Assembly: GCF_003597395.2 (NCBI RefSeq)
Contig: NC_133777.1
Location: forward strand, 55,719,024-55,783,023
Length of the DNA: 64,000 bases
Origin: Chelonoidis abingdonii
Lineage: Eukaryota; Chordata; Testudines; Testudinidae
Direction of reading: 5' to 3'
Position numbers and translations under genes: made by a program. The notes below the pieces were generated by a model, which had not been told where the DNA came from, ran no database searches, and saw only the letters and a list, made by a program, of their open reading frames with translations. Shown one piece after another: positions 48,886-60,392 of the stretch. Position 1 is the stretch's first letter, and the number at the start of each line of letters is the position of its first letter.

Positions 48886-49481
48886 CACTAATATTTTGAG
48901 GACCCTACACTGCAGGATACAAGCAACTCCTGTTTAAGTCAGTAGGATTTGTTCATATCTTGTAGTGGAAGAATAGGGCTCCTGGAAACCATGTTGACCT
49001 AGCAAATCTAACCTAGCATTCTCTTGTGATCTGCAGTGGATCCATATAGGAGAAGTAAAAATTTCAGGTAAGAAAACTAATTTTGCATATAAATACCTCC
49101 TGCTTTTCCTACCTCTGTCTCTCACTGCTGCAGTGACATCTAGTGGAACTAAAAAGCAAAGTTTGCTACAAAGTTCTATGATTCTGTCTCAGTTAATTAC
49201 TTAATATTTGTACAGTGCCTTGAATGTGTGAAGTGCTAAATATTAATATTAATTATCATTTGTCTTTTAATTTCTAATGTGTCTATTGCCCTAGGCTTCC
49301 AGACATTAGTCAGTGCAATTCAACTCTCTTACAGTTAACTCTGATGAGTAGTCATCTCATATTGCAGAGATTGCATGGTCAGAGGAGCTCTCCAGAAACA
49401 CACCAGAGACATGGCGAATGACTTAATTGGAGTCCAGCAGAGTTTCCTAAATGTGGCTAGCAGTGTTTGGCCAGTGTGCAC

Positions 49482-49946
49482 CATAGGCACTGACTTCCCC
49501 TCTTTGCCGTGGGCCCTCGAACACCCCCCCCATCTGCCCCACTCTACCCCTTTCATGAGGCCCAGCTCTGCCTCTTCCCACCTCTTCCCCGCCCCCATTC
49601 TAACCCCTTCCCCAAAGTCTCCGCCCCCTCCCTGCCCCTATTCCAACCCCTTCCCCAAATTCCCACTCCAGCTCCGCCTCTTCCCCGCCTCCTCCCCTGA
49701 GTGCCCCATGTTCATGCTCCTTCCGCCCTCCAGTGTGCAAACGCTGCCAAACTGAAACAGCTGTTTGGCAGCAGCTGGGCGGGAAGCGCTGGGAAGTAGG
49801 TGGAGGAGCAGGGACGTGGCATACTCAGGGGAGGAGGAGGTGGGGTGGGGGATGAGAGGAGCTTGGCTGCCGGTGGGTGCAGGGCACCCCAAATTTTTCC
49901 CTCTGGGTGCTCCAGCCCCAGAGCACCCACGAAGTCGGCGCCTATC
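49482..49946. mobile_element. hAT non-autonomous element, 465 bp
   Basis: Inverted ends are CATAGGCACTGACTTC and, at the right, GAAGTCGGCGCCTATC. The 8-bp flanks GTGTGCAC (49474-49481) and ATGTGCAC (49947-49954) match at 7 of 8. The left half is pyrimidine-rich and GC-rich. Overlapping ORFs at 49375-49755 and 49712-50074 are not genes. Confidence 0.82.
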
Positions 49947-50530
49947 ATGTGCACTATGATTATAAAAGGATTCCCTGTCACAAAACTATACAATCCAAGA
50001 AGGCACAGACAAATTATTGAACATTGTTGATGCTGGCAGGCAGTGCAGGCATTGCTCTGGGTTAAACAAGGCAATCAGCAAGTAGGTGGGAGAAGAGGGA
50101 ACAGGGTTTGCTGAAGCTATGGGACAGGTACAATGACCGCAAAGTGAGAGCAGATTGATTTGTAGAAGTGGCACATGCAGTGGTATAAGATCCAGGAGTA
50201 CTGAAGATTCTGTTGATGGAGCAGCCCAAGCTAACCATGCATCCATTTGGTCCAGTGTGTGGGTGGGCTTAATAATCACAGACAGGGGAACTCTATTCTG
50301 GTCACTCATGCAAGCACAGACCCTCCTCTCTGCTGCACAGGGGACTGCAGTTGTGGTCAGAATGTACTGAGTATCCAGACCATGTGACAATCTCTGTCTT
50401 AAAATATGCTTCACGCTGTGAAAAAGTCTGAGAACTCCTGACCTACAATATACTACTTCAGTGCTTACAGAAACAGATTTATAAGCAGCATATTACTAGC
50501 AACTGTAGCTTCTTGGTGAAAGGAGCTTGT

Positions 50531-51145
50531 AAGAATGGCCATAGTGAGTCAGACCAATGGGCCATCTTGCCCAGTATCTTGTTTTCTGACAGTGGCCAAT
50601 GCCAGATACTTCAGAGGAAATGAACAGAACAGGCAATCATCAAGTGATCCATCCTCTGTGGTCCACTCCCAGCTTCTGGCACTGAGAGGCTAGGGACAGC
50701 CAGAACCTGGGATTGCATCCCTGACCATCTTGAGTAATAGCTATTGATGGACCTATCCTCCATGAATTTAATTCTTTTTTTAACTTTGTTATAGTCTTGG
50801 CATTCACAGCATCCCCTGGCAATGAGTTCCATAGGTTGACTGTACCTTGTGTGAAGAAGTACTTTATTTTGTTTGTTTTAAACCTACTGCTTATTGGGTG
50901 ACCCCTAGTTCTTGTGTTATCTGAAGGAGTAAATAACACTTGCTTATTTATTTTCTCCACACAAATCATGATTTTATAGACCTCCATCATATTCCCTTAG
51001 TCATCTCTTTCTTCCAAGCTGAAAAGTCGCATTCTTCTTAGTCTGTCCTCATACAGAACCTGTTCCATATCCTTAATCATTTTTGTTGCCCTTCTCTGTA
51101 CCTTTTCCACTTCTAAGATGCCGTTTTTTAGATGGAGTGACCAGA
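50531..51145 (-). mobile_element. CR1 LINE 3' end (reverse)
   Basis: AGAATGGCCATAGTGAGTCA, GGCCATCTTGCCCAGTATCT, CCTATCCTCCATGAATTTAA and TTGCCCTTCTCTGTACCTTT appear in the reverse order of a CR1 3' end. A reverse-strand frame at 50640-50990 reads TRTRGHPISSRFKTNKIKYF, then VNLWNSLPGDAVN, typical of CR1 ORF2 C-terminus. It ends ~165 bp before the APBA2 exon at 51311. Confidence 0.88.
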
Positions 51146-51310
51146 AGCGTCAAGAAGTCAAGAGTTTGCCGTATTGAGTTTGCCGTAGAGAGATTTATAT
51201 TATTGTTGCATTCTGTATTAATTTGGGTGAATCTTTTAAGCAAATTAGCTCTGTTCATAGTTACTGAGTGGTGTTTCTCCTTTTCAGCTGCATCTTATTT
51301 TATTTTACAG

Positions 51311-51490
51311 GCACAGCTGATAGCTCAATCAATTGGTCAGGCTTTCAGCGTGGCCTACCAGGAGTTTCTGAGAGCCAACGGAATTAATCCAGAGGATCTC
51401 AGTCAGAAAGAATATAGTGACATAATCAATACCCAGGAGATGTATAATGATGATCTTATACACTTTTCCAATTCAGAGAACTGCAAGGAG
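51311..51490 (+). CDS. APBA2: APBA2 exon: PTB C-terminal helix and autoinhibitory linker
   Basis: This 180-nt exon (60 codons, phase 0-0) follows a strong pyrimidine-rich acceptor ending TTTTACAG and ends at a GTAAAT donor. It starts [20 protein letters not shown], the long C-terminal helix that caps the PTB domain. It continues into the linker with [19 protein letters not shown]. In Mint proteins the helix and linker after the PTB domain can fold back and restrain APP binding. The exon lies about 165 bp downstream of a reverse-oriented CR1 fragment. Confidence 0.97.
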
Positions 51491-51916
51491 GTAAATTCTC
51501 TTTAAATTTTTATTTCATATTGTTAATCCAGTTTTCTTATTTTTAATATTGATGCACACACTGAGCACTCAACTGGCATTTTAAGAATACATTTGCATAG
51601 GAAATAAATGGTTTTATTAGTATTCAGCCTGAGGAGCTTTTTATTTTTCCTACCCGCTTTACTTTCAAGGTCCTTCAGCCTCCATCATCATAATAATTAC
51701 ATTTACATTTCATATAAACGAGAAACAATAATACCTTTACATTGTGCTTCAGGTGTCAATTACTTCTGTGCTATAATGAGGTGTTGATCTAATAAGGGAG
51801 TTGATAATCAGGTTTTGATGACCTTGAAAATTTACATTTTAATAGATTTTATATCTGCTGGTTGGCAATAAGCGTCTGTAAATGAGCTGACATTTCTGAT
51901 CTCAGTAAGGTATCTT

Positions 51917-52758
51917 TGTCATAAACAGGTAGCTGAGGGTTAATGTCTCTTTCACCTGTAAAGGGTTAACAAACAACACCTGACCAGAGGACCAATCAGG
52001 AAACAAGATATTTTCAAATCTCAAGGGAGGGAAGTGTGCGGTCTTTGTTCTGAAGTCAGTTGCTCTTCTAGTCTCTGAGGGTGAACACGCCTTCCAGGCT
52101 CTCTAATGGTTCTATTTCCCAATGTTATAAGTACAGGTAGGAAGACAATTAGGCTTTTACATTGTTATTCGTATTTGCAACTGTGTAGTTTGCTGGAATG
52201 TTTAAATTGTATTTTTTGAATAGCTGTTTATTTCCATTTTTGTATAAGTTAACAGACCTGTAATTTTCATCTTGATTACAGAGACGATTTTATCTTTTCT
52301 TTCTTTTATTAAAGCTTTCTTTTTAAGACTGTTTGATTTTCCTTTTTTAGTTGAGACTAAGGGATTTAGGAATCTTCTGCTGCCAGATTTACTGTCTCTC
52401 TCAGGGAAAGACTGGGAGGGGGAAAAGAGGAGACGGGAAGGTGAATTGTCTCTCTGTTTTGTATTCAAGGAGTTAAGTTACAGTAATCTTCCAGGGAAAC
52501 CAGGGAGGGGAAGCCTGGAGGAGGTAAAAAGGGGGAGGGAAGTGGGTTTATTCCCTTTGTTTGTGAGCTCAAGGCATCTGAGTCTTGGTTCCCCAGGGAA
52601 GGTTTGGGGAACCAGAGTGGTTACATGTACCAGGCACTGGAATTCCTGGTTGGTGGCAGCGCTACAGGATCTAAGCTGGTAATTAAGCTTAGAGGATTCA
52701 TGCAGGTACCCAAATTTTGGACGCTAAGGTTCAGATTTGGGAATTATACCTTATGACA
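51917..52758. mobile_element. Solo LTR, 842 bp
   Basis: The unit starts TGTCATAA and ends TTATGACA, an 8-bp perfect inverted terminus in the TG...CA form. It is flanked by identical 5-bp duplications ATCTT (51912-51916 and 52759-52763). A single LTR between matching duplications indicates recombination between the two LTRs of an ERV- or Gypsy-type element with loss of the interior. I recognise the sequence as a common turtle LTR family. The 5-bp duplication does not decide between ERV and Gypsy. ORFs at 52202-52682 lie inside and are not genes. Confidence 0.85.
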
Positions 52759-53876
52759 ATCTTTGGTGTATCTTTTGTATTAAGATGGTGTGTTTTAATG
52801 CTCATTCTAGAATAAAATCATATCTGGTTATGTAAATGTTGGAGGTGCATATAAAAGAGAGGCCTGCTTCCAAAACATTGCCTGCAAAGCTGTGGGTGGA
52901 GAAGCAGTCATCTGACATAGCAGTAATGGTTTTTAATCAAGTTAGATAAAAATCACAGGACAGGATCCAAACACAGACAATATGACCTTAAAGGTCAGAT
53001 TGTTCTTGGGTTTTGTGGATGTTTGAGGGCAATGGGTGGAACAGTGAGCTGTCTTACATCTCAGTGCTCCTCATGCAGGGATAGGGACCATGTGCTTGGG
53101 GAGAACAAGGATTGCTCTTGAGCACCCCCACAATACAATCCCCCCCAAGGAGCAAGTGGGATCATGGCAAAGGGTAGGCGCAATGTGTGCACTCCCACTG
53201 TACATGGGGAAGTTGCTAGGGGAGGGAAGGGATTTTGTCTCCTGAAGAGATTGCAAAACTCTTCCAGGGTTTAGGAGGCTTCTGTCCATCACCAGTACTG
53301 CTTGGTGGTTGAATACCATAGACTGGTCCTAATATAGCATTGTTTTTAGTCCATGAAAGAAGGGTTTTATGGAGTTCTGGCTCTGCATGGGACCAGCATG
53401 GCTATCTCTTATGCTTCTGTTATATCATAGCTCTTCCAAATCCCATTCATCTTATACTCAACATACTCCTGACTATCAAAGGTAAACTGGATTTCTGCTC
53501 CGAAAGGTGACTGTAAAATAAAAATAGCACTTTTAAAGATGCATCTTCTCCCTCTGTGTCTGACAAGTCGTACTACTAATGAAGTGGGTCCAGTAGAGCT
53601 GTGGCATTGAGCAGCTTGGTTTCTGTCCTCTCGTCCTGCCTTTTCCCCCCTCACCCCACAAAAATAACAGCAGCAAAATTGCCATCTGAAACCTGATTAC
53701 AGAATCTTCATTGTTGGTAATATATGAAGTGGAGAGAACTTCCCTTAAGTCAATACAAGGCTTAGCATGGCATGTCAGTGTAATGACTCACATTGATAAT
53801 AATGGTGTACATTTCATATTTTACCTTTCATTCAGGAAGGTCTCTTAAGTACCTCAAAAACAGAATGAGGCACATT

Positions 53877-53945
53877 GGGCCAAATCCTGTTTCCACTGAA
53901 GTAATGACAAAACTCTCCTTGGTTTCAGTGTGATGAATATTTGGC
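53877..53945. repeat. Imperfect hairpin repeat
   Basis: The left arm GGGCCAAATCCTG and the right arm GAATATTTGGCC are inverted, with CTTCAGTG-like inner pairing. Non-coding. Confidence 0.55.
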
Positions 53946-53999
53946 CTGTGTTCTAATGGTGTGAGTGCAGAAAGCATAATTCCTGCATTTTAAAATGAT

Positions 54000-54170
54000 C
54001 TTGTTTTGTGACCTTGGGCAAATCACCTAATCTTTCTGTTGCAGTTTCCTCATCTGTGAAATAATAGGTGTAGTAGCACTTCACTGCCTCATAGGGGTAT
54101 TGGGAGGATTAATTAATTGAGCTTTATAAAACATTTAGAAGATGAAAAGTACTACATGCTAAATGTTATT
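54000..54170 (+). repeat. MIR-type SINE, 3' part
   Basis: GTGACCTTGGGCAAATCACC, GCAGTTTCCTCATCTGTGAA and CATAGGGGTATTGGGAGGAT are MIR core and tail landmarks, and the tRNA head is missing. Confidence 0.75.
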
Positions 54171-54599
54171 TCCAAGCGACGGGTCATGTGATTTCACTGG
54201 GAGTTTTGCCTAAATAAGGGATGCAGATTTTGGACCTATACGTAGGAAATGCAGTTATTTCTGTGTTAATCATGGTGACTGCAAGTGAAAGTGAAAATCC
54301 ATATTCAACTGAAAACCAGTCCAGGTATATGGAAATTGTAATTTATAGAGTTACAGATAGAAAAGGTAAAGAAATGGATGTGTGGTTTATATGGGTACAG
54401 TCGTTGGGCTTGACAAGGTATTGATTATGTACACGTTAACAACTGCAAAATTATTTCAAATTGGTCACACAAGGGAAGACAAACTTAATTAGAAAGTCTT
54501 GTTTTTACTTGTAATCGGAATTGATTGGATATAAGTATGTGTAACACCAAGATGCCAGTTTTACAATCACTTCTTTGAGCTTAAGAGTGCTTCAGAGTA

Positions 54600-55617
54600 C
54601 ACCTTTACCCCGATATAACGTGACCCGATATAACGCAGGTTCGCATACAAGGCGGTAAAGCTCTGACACACTGCTTTGAGCAGCGTGTTAAGGGTGCTGG
54701 GCCAGGCCGGGGCCGAGGGGTTCGATAGGGGGCAGAGGGTCTTGGGGGCAGTCAAGGGCTCCCCCCCAGGGTCTGGGGGGGCAGGAGCTGTGGGAGGGCA
54801 CTTTTGGGGGCCCCGCAGCCTCAGAGTGGCCCGGGGGATTAGCGTGGGGTCGGGAGCAGCCCACTCTGCTTCCCTTGCCCCGGCCCCAGCCGTGTCACTC
54901 GGGGAAAGGGACCACCCCTCCCCCCATACTCACCAGCAGTGGTGAAAGCAGAGCAGCTCGGCCCCAGCCTGTTCCACTCCGCCAGCTCCCAGCCGCAGCG
55001 CTCCGCTTCCTGCCGCAGCTGACTGCAGAGGGCATCCTTTCCCTGCTGCAGGTGAGTGCGGAGAGGTTGGGAAGCGGAGCAGCCCAGCCCCAGCCATCTC
55101 CACTTCGCCAGCTCCCAGCCGTGGTGCTCCACTTCCCGCCGGGCAGGTGAGTGCAGGACCTTTCCCCAGCCACCCCACAATGACATGGCCGGGGCCAGGG
55201 CAAGGAAATGAGAGTGAGTTGAGACCGCGTTGCTCCGCTTCCCGCTGCAGGTGAGCACGGGGGGGGGGGGGGCATCCTTTCCCCAACTTCCCTGCACTCA
55301 GCAGCAGTGGGAAGCGGAGTGCTGCAGCTGGAAGGTGGTGGAGTGGAGTGGGCTGGGTCTGGGCTGCTCTGCTTCCTGCCACTGCCGGTGAGTGCCTGTC
55401 GGGGGCAGGGGGTGGATAGGGGTCGGAGCAGTCAGGGGACAGGGGGGTTGGGTAGCGGGTGGAGTCCTGGGGGTGATTAGGGATGAGGATTTCTGGAGGA
55501 GGAGGTCAGGGAACAAGGAATAGGGAGGCCAAAGCAAGTTTGATATAACGCGGTCTCACCTATAATGCAGTGAGATTTTTTGTCTCCTGAGGACCATGTT
55601 ACATTGGGGTAGAGGTG
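54600..55617. mobile_element. TA-flanked element, 1.0 kb, GC-rich interior
   Basis: The left end CACCTTTACCCCGATATAAC and the right end GGGGTAGAGGTG are inverted repeats, bounded by TA (54598-54599, 55618-55619). Both ends carry GATATAACGC-type motifs as in 23884-24074. Between them the sequence is GC-rich with a 126-bp repeat (GAGCAGC... at 54951 and 55077). ORFs on all frames are artefacts. Confidence 0.85.
54951..55202 (+). repeat. 126-bp tandem repeat in GC-rich interior
   Basis: GAGCAGCTCGGCCCCAGCC (54951) and GAGCAGCCCAGCCCCAGCC (55077) begin related 126-bp units containing TCCACTCCGCCAGCTCCCAG and TCCACTTCGCCAGCTCCCAG. Later partial units occur near 55300. Confidence 0.7.
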
Positions 55618-56683
55618 TAATTAATAGTGGCTACCCTTCCAGCTGCCCATTGCTCCTTGGTTCCCCATTCTGCTAAATGAGCATGTTTATGAGTAATGAT
55701 GGATTATCTGATCATGCTGAAGCTGTTGCACTCTGGCTGCATTTCAGTCAATCCAGGGATAACCACTGCAGAACCCAGTGAGCCTTCGTGGTTTTTACAA
55801 ACAAGAAATCTCCTTCTGGGTCTCTTTAATTTAAAGGCGACCTGATTGAAGTTATGCAACTGAGCCTCCAGTGCTCAATAGGCCTTGCTTATTGCATGTA
55901 GCTCAGCCACCACATTATTTGTTTGGGGGGAAATGTTCTCATCCAGTATTTTATTAAAGAAGACTCTCAACTTGAAAATCACACTTCTGGTTAGAAACAT
56001 TACACATCCTGTAATCACAAGTAACTCCCAAGATTACTATAGCTGAGAGAAGATGTCATTGTATTAGGGTAGCACCTTGAGGGGCTATCAGAGTTTAGGG
56101 CTCTATTGTGCTAGGTGCTGTACAAACCGGTAAGAGGCTCAGGGAAACTAAGTGAATTGGTGAAGGTCACACTTGACGTCTGTGGCAGAGCTGGAAGTTG
56201 AACCTAGAACTCTTAAATTCCAGTGCCTTAGCTGCAAAGTCTTAAGATCTCCCCTGACAGGTGTGTTCCAGTGACATAATTATTTCTGTTTATTTAATGA
56301 AGCACATCATATATAATCAGTTCCACTGTTTCCCCTGTAGAGTCAGTAGTTTTTTAGTTTTTCCCTTGTTATAAAGACCTGTATGAATTACAACAGGTGA
56401 GCAGAAGATCCTCTATAAAAATTATTTTAAAGGAATTAGAAAAAAAATCAGAGCATCCTATTTAACGGGTGCTAGAAACTGGAATATGTGACAAGTACTC
56501 ACTTTAAAAACAATTAAATTGACTCTCTCTTTTGAAGTAACTTCTTGTGGTTAATAGGAAAGTGATTTAGTTTTCTTTGTAAATGGTTAATTTTAATTAA
56601 TTAACCACTGAAATAGTAGTGTTTGAAATTCAGAGGAAATGTAATTAAAACAAAACAGTGATTTATATACATTTTCATTGCAG

Positions 56684-56896
56684 CTGCAACTAGAAAAGCA
56701 GAAGGGAGAAATTCTCGGGGTGGTGATTGTGGAATCAGGATGGGGATCCATCCTACCCACAGTTATCCTGGCTAACATGATGAATGGAGGCCCTGCAGCT
56801 CGTTCAGGGAAACTAAGCATTGGAGACCAGATTATGTCTATTAATGGAACCAGTTTAGTTGGTCTTCCTCTTGCAACATGCCAAGGGATTATAAAG
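56684..56896 (+). CDS. APBA2: APBA2 exon: first PDZ domain (partial)
   Basis: This 213-nt exon (71 codons, phase 0-0) follows a TTTTCATTGCAG acceptor. It reads [20 protein letters not shown], with GEILGVVIV as the carboxylate-binding loop and first strand of PDZ1, then [20 protein letters not shown] and a final TCQGIIK. PDZ1 is cut at the intron, as its last strand and all of PDZ2 are encoded beyond the window. The donor is GTACCC, a weak match after +2. In Mint proteins the tandem PDZ domains bind C-terminal peptides of several membrane proteins and are held close to the PTB domain. Confidence 0.97.
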
Positions 56897-57537
56897 GTAC
56901 CCAACACTTATATCTGTATACATGCATGTTTGTAGAGTGTGAGCCTGCAGGGCTGAGATTGTGTCTTTGTAAAGTGCCTGGCAAATGTCTGACACTTACA
57001 TGTCTAATAACAATAATTCATACTGGTGCAAGATAGACTCAGACACTCCAGGCCTTTCTTTTGAGCAGATTTTAGTAGGGACAAGTGAGTGAAGGAAGAA
57101 GAGCTGCAAGAGTATTTCACGAGACTAAATAGAGCCAGACCATGCCGCACACATCTCCTAGAGAGGACCACATGTGGACCTCTACATTTACCAGTGTGAG
57201 GGAAACTCAGCTGTATTCACAGCACTATCCATCCTATGAACTGTGCGGAAGCCTTTCATTTGGAGTCCAGTGTCCAAGCAAGTGGAAGGGATGGTGGACT
57301 GGAGGGAAGAGTTGGCAGGTTGGGAGATGAATCAAGTGGATGCACTCTGTCTTTCCTGTAACCCCATGAAGGTTCCCCAGAGAGGATACAATCCCAGGTT
57401 GTATTATTTTTGGCCACTGTTGATAGTACAGTTTTATATCCACCAGGGTTAATAGCAGCTGCCAGCTATTGATGACAGCTTCCATTGTGCCATGCAATTC
57501 TGACCAGAGCAAGTCAAATTGACCTGGTGCTTAAAAC

Positions 57538-58451
57538 TCTCATAGATTTTAAGGCCAGAAGGGGCCACCATGACCATCTAGTCTGACGTCCGTCACCTTG
57601 CAGGCCACAGAACTTCATCTGTCCACTCCTATAATTTGCCCATAATCTGTCTGAATTACTGAAATCCTCAAATCTTGATTTTAATAATCCACCATTTATT
57701 CTACTTAATATCAGCAAGTGACCCGTGTCCCAATGCTGAAGAGGAAGGCAAAAAACCCCTAGGTTCTCTGCCAATGTGACCTGGGGGAAAATTCCTTCCT
57801 GGCTCCAAATATGGCAGGGGTTAGACCTTGTAAAACCCTGAGCAAGTGGGCGAGACCCACCAGCCAGACACCTGGGAAAGAATACTCTGTAATAACTCAG
57901 AGCCTTCTCCATCTAGTGTCCCATCACCGGCTATTGGAGATACTTGCTAACAGCAGTTGCGGATGGGCCATGTGCCATAGTAGGCAATCTCATTGTACAG
58001 TCCCGTCCATAAACTAAGCAAACTCAGTCTTGAAACAAGTTTACCTTTTTTGTTCCCACTATTCTTCTTGGAAGGCTGTTCCAGAACTTTACTCCTCTGA
58101 CAGTTAGAAACTTTCATCTAATTTCAAGCCTAAACTTGTTGATGATCTGTTTATATCCATTTGTTCTTGTGCCAGCATTGGCCCTTAACTTAAGTAATTC
58201 CTCTCCCTCCCTGATGTTTATCCCTCTGATGTATTTCTAGAGAGCAGTCGTATTTCCTTTCAGGCTTCCTTTTGTTAAGCTAAATAGGCCAAGCTCCTGA
58301 AGTGTCCTCTGGTAAGGTAGGTTCTTTAGTTCTCTCATCATCTTAGTAGCCTTTCTCTACACCTGTTTCCAGTTTGAATTAATCTTAAACACGGGACACC
58401 AAAAAATTGCACACAGTATTCCAGATGAGGTCTCAGCAGTGTGTTGTATAA
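57538..58451 (-). mobile_element. CR1 LINE, 3' part (reverse), split by hAT
   Basis: CTCATAGATTTTAAGGCCAG, CCATCTAGTCTGACGTCCG, GGGAAAATTCCTTCCTGGC, GGAAGGCTGTTCCAGAACTT and CACAGTATTCCAGATGAGG follow the reverse CR1 order. It continues after the hAT insertion at 59131. Confidence 0.9.
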
Positions 58452-59122
58452 TAGAGTTGGCAATTTCCCAGGAAAAACTAGTTTAGGACAGGGTGCTGGT
58501 AAAATACCAGATTAAACTCAGTTTAAACTGGGAAAAAATAATTGCACCTGCCTGCAGCAAGTTCAGCAAGCATAGAACAAATCTTTTCAAACTTTGGATA
58601 CATCTATTCAAAACTGAGGAATAGGCTTGGTCTGTCCACATCATCAGACTTGGTCTTCTGCATGACCAAAAGGACCTGGACTTTGCATGCTTCTGATTGC
58701 TTAATGCTCCAAGCCAACAACTCTGCATATTGTTGTTTTCATAAATCAAATGCTTTTGAAGTTTGTTTATATAATATTGAAAACTGAAATATAAGTCATG
58801 ACATGTGTAACTTCCTTGAGAAAATACCAAACCAAAATGTACACAAACATTCTCATGTTCAGTATTATAATTATATATTTAGTATTACTCCTACTGTAGT
58901 TTTATTTTGTATTTGAACAACCCAAAATTAATCTATCAGTTTCGTCTGATGTAACTATAATTTGAATAAGTAACTAAAACTAAGTGCAATGTGGTGTGCA
59001 TTAATTAAACAGTTTTTAAAATAGAAAATACTTTAAAGTGGGACTAATTGGTTTTTCCTGTGGTGTTTAAAAAACATGATTTAACTGGTAAAAACTACTT
59101 TTGGTAAATACTGCCATCCCCA
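58452..59122. mobile_element. hAT element inserted in CR1, 671 bp
   Basis: It is flanked by the identical 8-bp duplication TTGTATAA (58444-58451, 59123-59130). Ends TAGAGTTGGCAATTTCCC and (inverted) TGGGGATGGCAGTATTTACC are imperfect inverted repeats. AT-rich interior with no transposase. CR1 sequence is interrupted and resumes exactly at its edges. Confidence 0.85.
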
Positions 59123-59130
59123 TTGTATAA

Positions 59131-60042
59131 TGGTAATAAATCTTCACTATCTCTGCCGGAAATACCTCACCTGATGCATCCTAGGATTATATTAGCCTTT
59201 TTTACAGCCATATCATATTGGTGGCTCATAGTCATCTGTGATCAGCCAATAGACCCAGGGCTTTTTCCTCTTCTGTGACTTGCAACTGGTAAGTCTCCAG
59301 CTTATAACAAAAAATCTTATTGTTAGTCCATAAGTGCCTGATTTGCACTATTAAATTTCATGCCATTCTTATTACTCCAGTTTTCAAGGTTATCCAAACC
59401 TTCCCATATGATATTCTGGTCCTCCTCCATATTGCTAATACCTCCCAACTTCGTGTCATCTGCAAATTTTATTAGCACACTCCTATTTTTTGTGGTAAGG
59501 TTTCTAATGAAGATGTTAAATAAGAGTGGTCCCAAGAATGATCCCTGAAGAACTCCACTAGAAACTTTCCTTCAGCCTGACAGTTCATTCATTGGAGTGT
59601 CCACTTTAACCAGTTCCTTACCCACCTTTTGATTTTCATATTAATCCCCGTTTTCACCATTTAACTAATAATTTTCCATGTGGAACTGTATCAAATGATT
59701 TACTGAAGTTCAGGTAGATGAGATCTACTGTATTTCCTTTGTCTAGACAATCATTTATCTTCTCAAAGAAAGAGATCCAGTTGACCTGGCATGATCTATC
59801 TTTTGTAAATCCATGTTGTATTTTATCCCAATGATCATTTATGTCTGTCCTTACCTACTCTCTGTTTCGAAATTTGTTCGAAGACTTTGCATACAATTGA
59901 GTGAGAGAAAATCACGGGCCTGTAGTTTCCCAGATCACTTTTGTTTCTTTTGTTAAAGATAGGTACCATGTATGCAATCTCCAGCCATACAGTACACCCC
60001 GAGTTTACAGATTATTTAAAAATCTTTGCTATAGGGCTTGCA
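59131..60042 (-). mobile_element. CR1 LINE, RT part (reverse), continuation
   Basis: A reverse frame at 59323-59535 reads GPLLFNIFIRNL, then VLIKFADDTKLGG, the CR1 reverse-transcriptase catalytic block (ADD). Upstream protein sequence is in pieces. It ends where the DIRS element begins at about 60043-60049. Confidence 0.88.
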
Positions 60043-60392
60043 ATTCTTCTTCGAGTGCTTGCTCATATCCATTCCAGTTAGGTGTGCGCGCACTGCGTGC
60101 ACGTTCGTCGGAAGATTTTTACCCTAGCAACCCCTAGTGGGTCGGCTGGGTCGCCCCCTGGAGTGGCACCACCATGGAGCCGGATATATACCCCTGCCGA
60201 CCCGACCGCTCCTCAGTTCCTTCTTACCGCCCATGTCGGTCGTTGGAACAGTGGAGCGCAGCTTAGCTGTCCTTCACCTCCCTAGTTACTCCTTGTTTCT
60301 TCACTATTGTTGTTGTATATAGTTGGTTTTATATATAGTTATAGTTAGTTTGATAGTTCTTGAATAGTTAGTGTATATAGTTACAGCGGGGT

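Larger units (their letters stand above)
44513..51310 (+). other. APBA2 intron 44513-51310
   Basis: A 6.8-kb intron with a CR1 in sense (45560-47490), a MIR (47920-48139), a tandem duplication (48744-48885), a hAT element (49482-49946) and a reverse CR1 (50531-51145). In 44513-45550, 48150-48740, 48890-49470 and 49960-50525 I see nothing I can name. The 194-codon frame at 44541-45125 begins just after the exon donor, is Phe/Leu-rich at its start and shows no protein signature. Confidence 0.6.
51491..56683 (+). other. APBA2 intron 51491-56683
   Basis: Holds a solo LTR (51917-52758), a hairpin repeat (53877-53945), a MIR (54000-54170) and a TA element (54600-55617). A SINE-like fragment may lie at ~56065-56235 (GTAGCACCTTGAGGGGCTAT, CTAGGTGCTGTACAAACC). 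I see nothing in 52765-53870 and 55620-56060. Confidence 0.6.

Noticed and set aside
54676..55382. Overlapping 75-152-codon GC-rich ORFs
   Set aside because: They are contained in the TA-flanked 54600-55617 element and follow its internal repeats.
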